This document shows positions 62,726-64,000 of a stretch of 64,000 nucleotides of DNA, piece by piece. The first letter of the stretch is position 1; each line of letters starts with the position of its first letter. The stretch lies in assembly GCA_017619635.1 (NCBI GenBank), contig JAFZRZ010000036.1, forward strand, positions 59,526 to 123,525, written 5' to 3'. The notes beneath the pieces were generated by a model. It was given only the letters and a program-made list of their open reading frames with translations. It did no database searches and had not been told where the DNA came from. This DNA comes from Lachnospiraceae bacterium (GTDB lineage: Bacteria; Bacillota; Clostridia; Lachnospirales; Lachnospiraceae). A program made the position numbers and the translations under genes.

Positions 62726-63511
62726 ATGCAATACGATTATGATTACTTTATAGGGGAAATATTAAAGATAACTCAGATCGATCTTTCTTCTTATAAGCAG
62801 AACCAGATGAAGAGAAGGATCGATGCATTTATCTCAAGACATGATGTAAAGGGGTATGAGAATTTTATTGCAGAGATAAAGAAGGATAAGGTCCTTCTCA
62901 ATGAATTCGTGGAGTATATTACGATCAACGTATCAGAGTTTTACCGTAATCCTGAGCAGTGGAAGTATCTTACAGAGGAATGCATTCCGATGCTCATAGA
63001 CAGATTCGGAAAGAGACTTACAGTGTGGAGTGCGGCCTGCTCGACAGGAGATGAGCCGTATTCGCTTGTCATGGCGTTATCGGGATTTATGCCGCTTTCG
63101 CAGATCAAGGTCTATGCGACAGATCTTAGTGATGAGATCATAGAGAAGGCAAAGATCGGTATCTATGGTGCGAAGAGCGTGACCAGTGTTCCTGCCGAAT
63201 ACAAGGAAAAGTATTTTACAAAGAACGGAAACTTCTATCAGATAAGCGATGAGATCAAAAAATGTGTGGAGTTTCGCAAGCACAACCTTTTGAAAGATCC
63301 TTATTTTAAGAACTGCAACCTTATAGTATGCAGAAATGTGCTCATATACTTCACTGAGGAAGCAAAGGATGAGACTTTCCGCAAATTCTATGATTCGCTT
63401 GCAAAAGGCGGTGTTCTGTTCATAGGAAGCACGGAGCAGATCTTAAACTACAAGAACATCGGATATGGAAGAAAAGGCAATTTCTTCTATGAAAAACCGA
63501 TGGATGCCTAA
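62726..63511 (+). CDS. cheR: CheR-type chemotaxis protein methyltransferase
   Basis: The 261-residue protein has the helical CheR N-domain ([37 protein letters not shown]) and a SAM-binding domain. The latter contains [71 protein letters not shown] and [11 protein letters not shown]. It methylates glutamates of chemoreceptors. No che partner genes are in the window. A perfect terminator follows. Confidence 0.96.
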   Translation: MQYDYDYFIGEILKITQIDLSSYKQNQMKRRIDAFISRHDVKGYENFIAEIKKDKVLLNEFVEYITINVSEFYRNPEQWKYLTEECIPMLIDRFGKRLTVWSAACSTGDEPYSLVMALSGFMPLSQIKVYATDLSDEIIEKAKIGIYGAKSVTSVPAEYKEKYFTKNGNFYQISDEIKKCVEFRKHNLLKDPYFKNCNLIVCRNVLIYFTEEAKDETFRKFYDSLAKGGVLFIGSTEQILNYKNIGYGRKGNFFYEKPMDA

Positions 63512-63523
63512 AGAAGGCAAACA

Positions 63524-63549
63524 AAAAGACCGGTCATCCGGTCTTTTTT
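63524..63549 (+). terminator. Terminator of cheR
   Basis: AAAAGACCGG, loop TCAT, CCGGTCTTTT, then TT; a perfect ten-base-pair stem. Confidence 0.94.
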
Positions 63550-63555
63550 GTTTGT

Positions 63556-64000
63556 TTGCGCGCCATGGGCGCGCTCTAACGGGTGAAAGTCCCGAACACG
63601 CCCAGATAGTGGGAAGTGTATAGCCGAACAGCAAGGGTGTCCATCGTGAGGTGGAATCTGAAGGAAGCTGTAAGCAAATCTCTGGTCCGACGGACAGAAA
63701 TCACATATAAGGCTAGGCTACGAGAGATAAGTTGGCAAACAACAACAAAGTCTAATAACTATCACATTTGTAGTAGCAGAGTAAATGTGGCGGATATATG
63801 GAGAGAAAGAGCGTGCACCTTAAGCGTGGAGGTCTCACAGAGGTTTCATTAGCCTAGTAACAACGAACTGTGAGAAGTCAGCCAAACCCATAGTAGTGAA
63901 GAAGTTTCTGTAATGGAAATGGAGCGAAGGGGTGAACAATCAATAAGTTTGAGTATGTCTCGTGTTGCAGAAATGACAACATCTGCCGTAACCAATCGGG
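63556..64000 (+). mobile_element. Group II intron, 5' part (runs off right edge)
   Basis: From about 63556 the sequence carries hallmark domain I segments of a Clostridia-type group II intron: ACGGGTGAAAGTCCCGAAC, TGTATAGCCGAACAGC, GGGTGTCCATCGTGAGGTGG, ATCTGAAGGAAGC, GGACAGAAATCACATATAAG and GAACTGTGAGAAGTC. The 5' boundary is estimated at TTGCG/GCGCGCC. The reverse transcriptase ORF and domains V-VI must lie beyond the window. The intron begins only about seven bases after the T run of the cheR terminator, the kind of site favoured by class C introns, though I have not assigned its class. Confidence 0.85.

Noticed and set aside
63616..63852. A 78-codon open frame near the right edge as a protein gene
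   Set aside because: It covers the conserved structural RNA segments of the group II intron and has no protein similarity.

Overview
The window looks like a chromosome segment of an anaerobic low-GC Clostridia bacterium, most likely Lachnospiraceae (Butyrivibrio, Pseudobutyrivibrio or Roseburia-like). This rests on gene content read from the sequence: a 58-residue S21 protein, overlapping ispH and rpsA, a membrane-anchored trigger-factor-like foldase, a sodium-pump decarboxylase operon, scpA-scpB, and cheR next to diguanylate cyclases. Almost every gene lies on the plus strand. I saw no tRNA, rRNA or CRISPR array.

Region 1 (1-9780) is a visibly AT-rich surface-polysaccharide cluster. It holds a truncated glycan protein, a Wzy-like polymerase, a polysaccharide pyruvyl transferase, an FrhB-like iron-sulfur protein fused to an SGNH-like domain, an SDR followed by a degenerate SDR copy, a Wzx-like flippase, a hexapeptide acetyltransferase and a sulfotransferase. 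Region 2 (9780-17135) is a phosphonate pathway: a three-domain PEP mutase/nucleotidyltransferase, a phosphonoacetaldehyde-reductase-type Fe-ADH and phosphonopyruvate decarboxylase. Together they should supply an activated phosphonate, perhaps hydroxyethylphosphonate, for decorating the glycan. This operon is split by a defence-type insert: an ApeA-like HEPN protein, a strongly folding intergenic RNA candidate, a 67-residue membrane protein and an AbiTii-like protein. A tyrosine-recombinase remnant follows the operon.

Region 3 (17275-27055) has a radical SAM/SPASM protein and a Nudix hydrolase, then a nonulosonic acid operon (4,6-dehydratase-like SDR, NeuD, NeuB, NeuC, two Gfo/Idh/MocA proteins and two CMP-sugar synthetases). 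A superoxide reductase without its rubredoxin-type centre is embedded in that operon. Region 4 (27081-34216) carries multidomain envelope genes: polymerase-GT4, diguanylate cyclase, GT2-phosphoglycosyltransferase, and a NERD-like/DUF2075 nuclease-helicase candidate. Region 5 (34308-42728) encodes envelope proteins: foldase, VanW, a lipoprotein with a possible nuclease-fold domain, a PAP2-like protein, a small exporter, a DUF2298 protein and a membrane-ApbE fusion.

Region 6 (42749-51300) is mostly housekeeping: alaS, an XRE plus RhuM-Fic/Doc pair with two palindromes in its promoter, rpsU, a phosphoesterase, scpA-scpB and a second GGDEF protein. Region 7 (51389-56364) is an operon combining two different carboxyltransferases (12S-like and 5S-like), a biotin carrier and the sodium-pump beta and gamma subunits. 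After a 700-base repeat-bearing noncoding stretch come TetR and RpiR regulators, a BaiN-type flavoprotein, cmk, ispH, rpsA and cheR. The window ends inside a group II intron that begins just after the cheR terminator.
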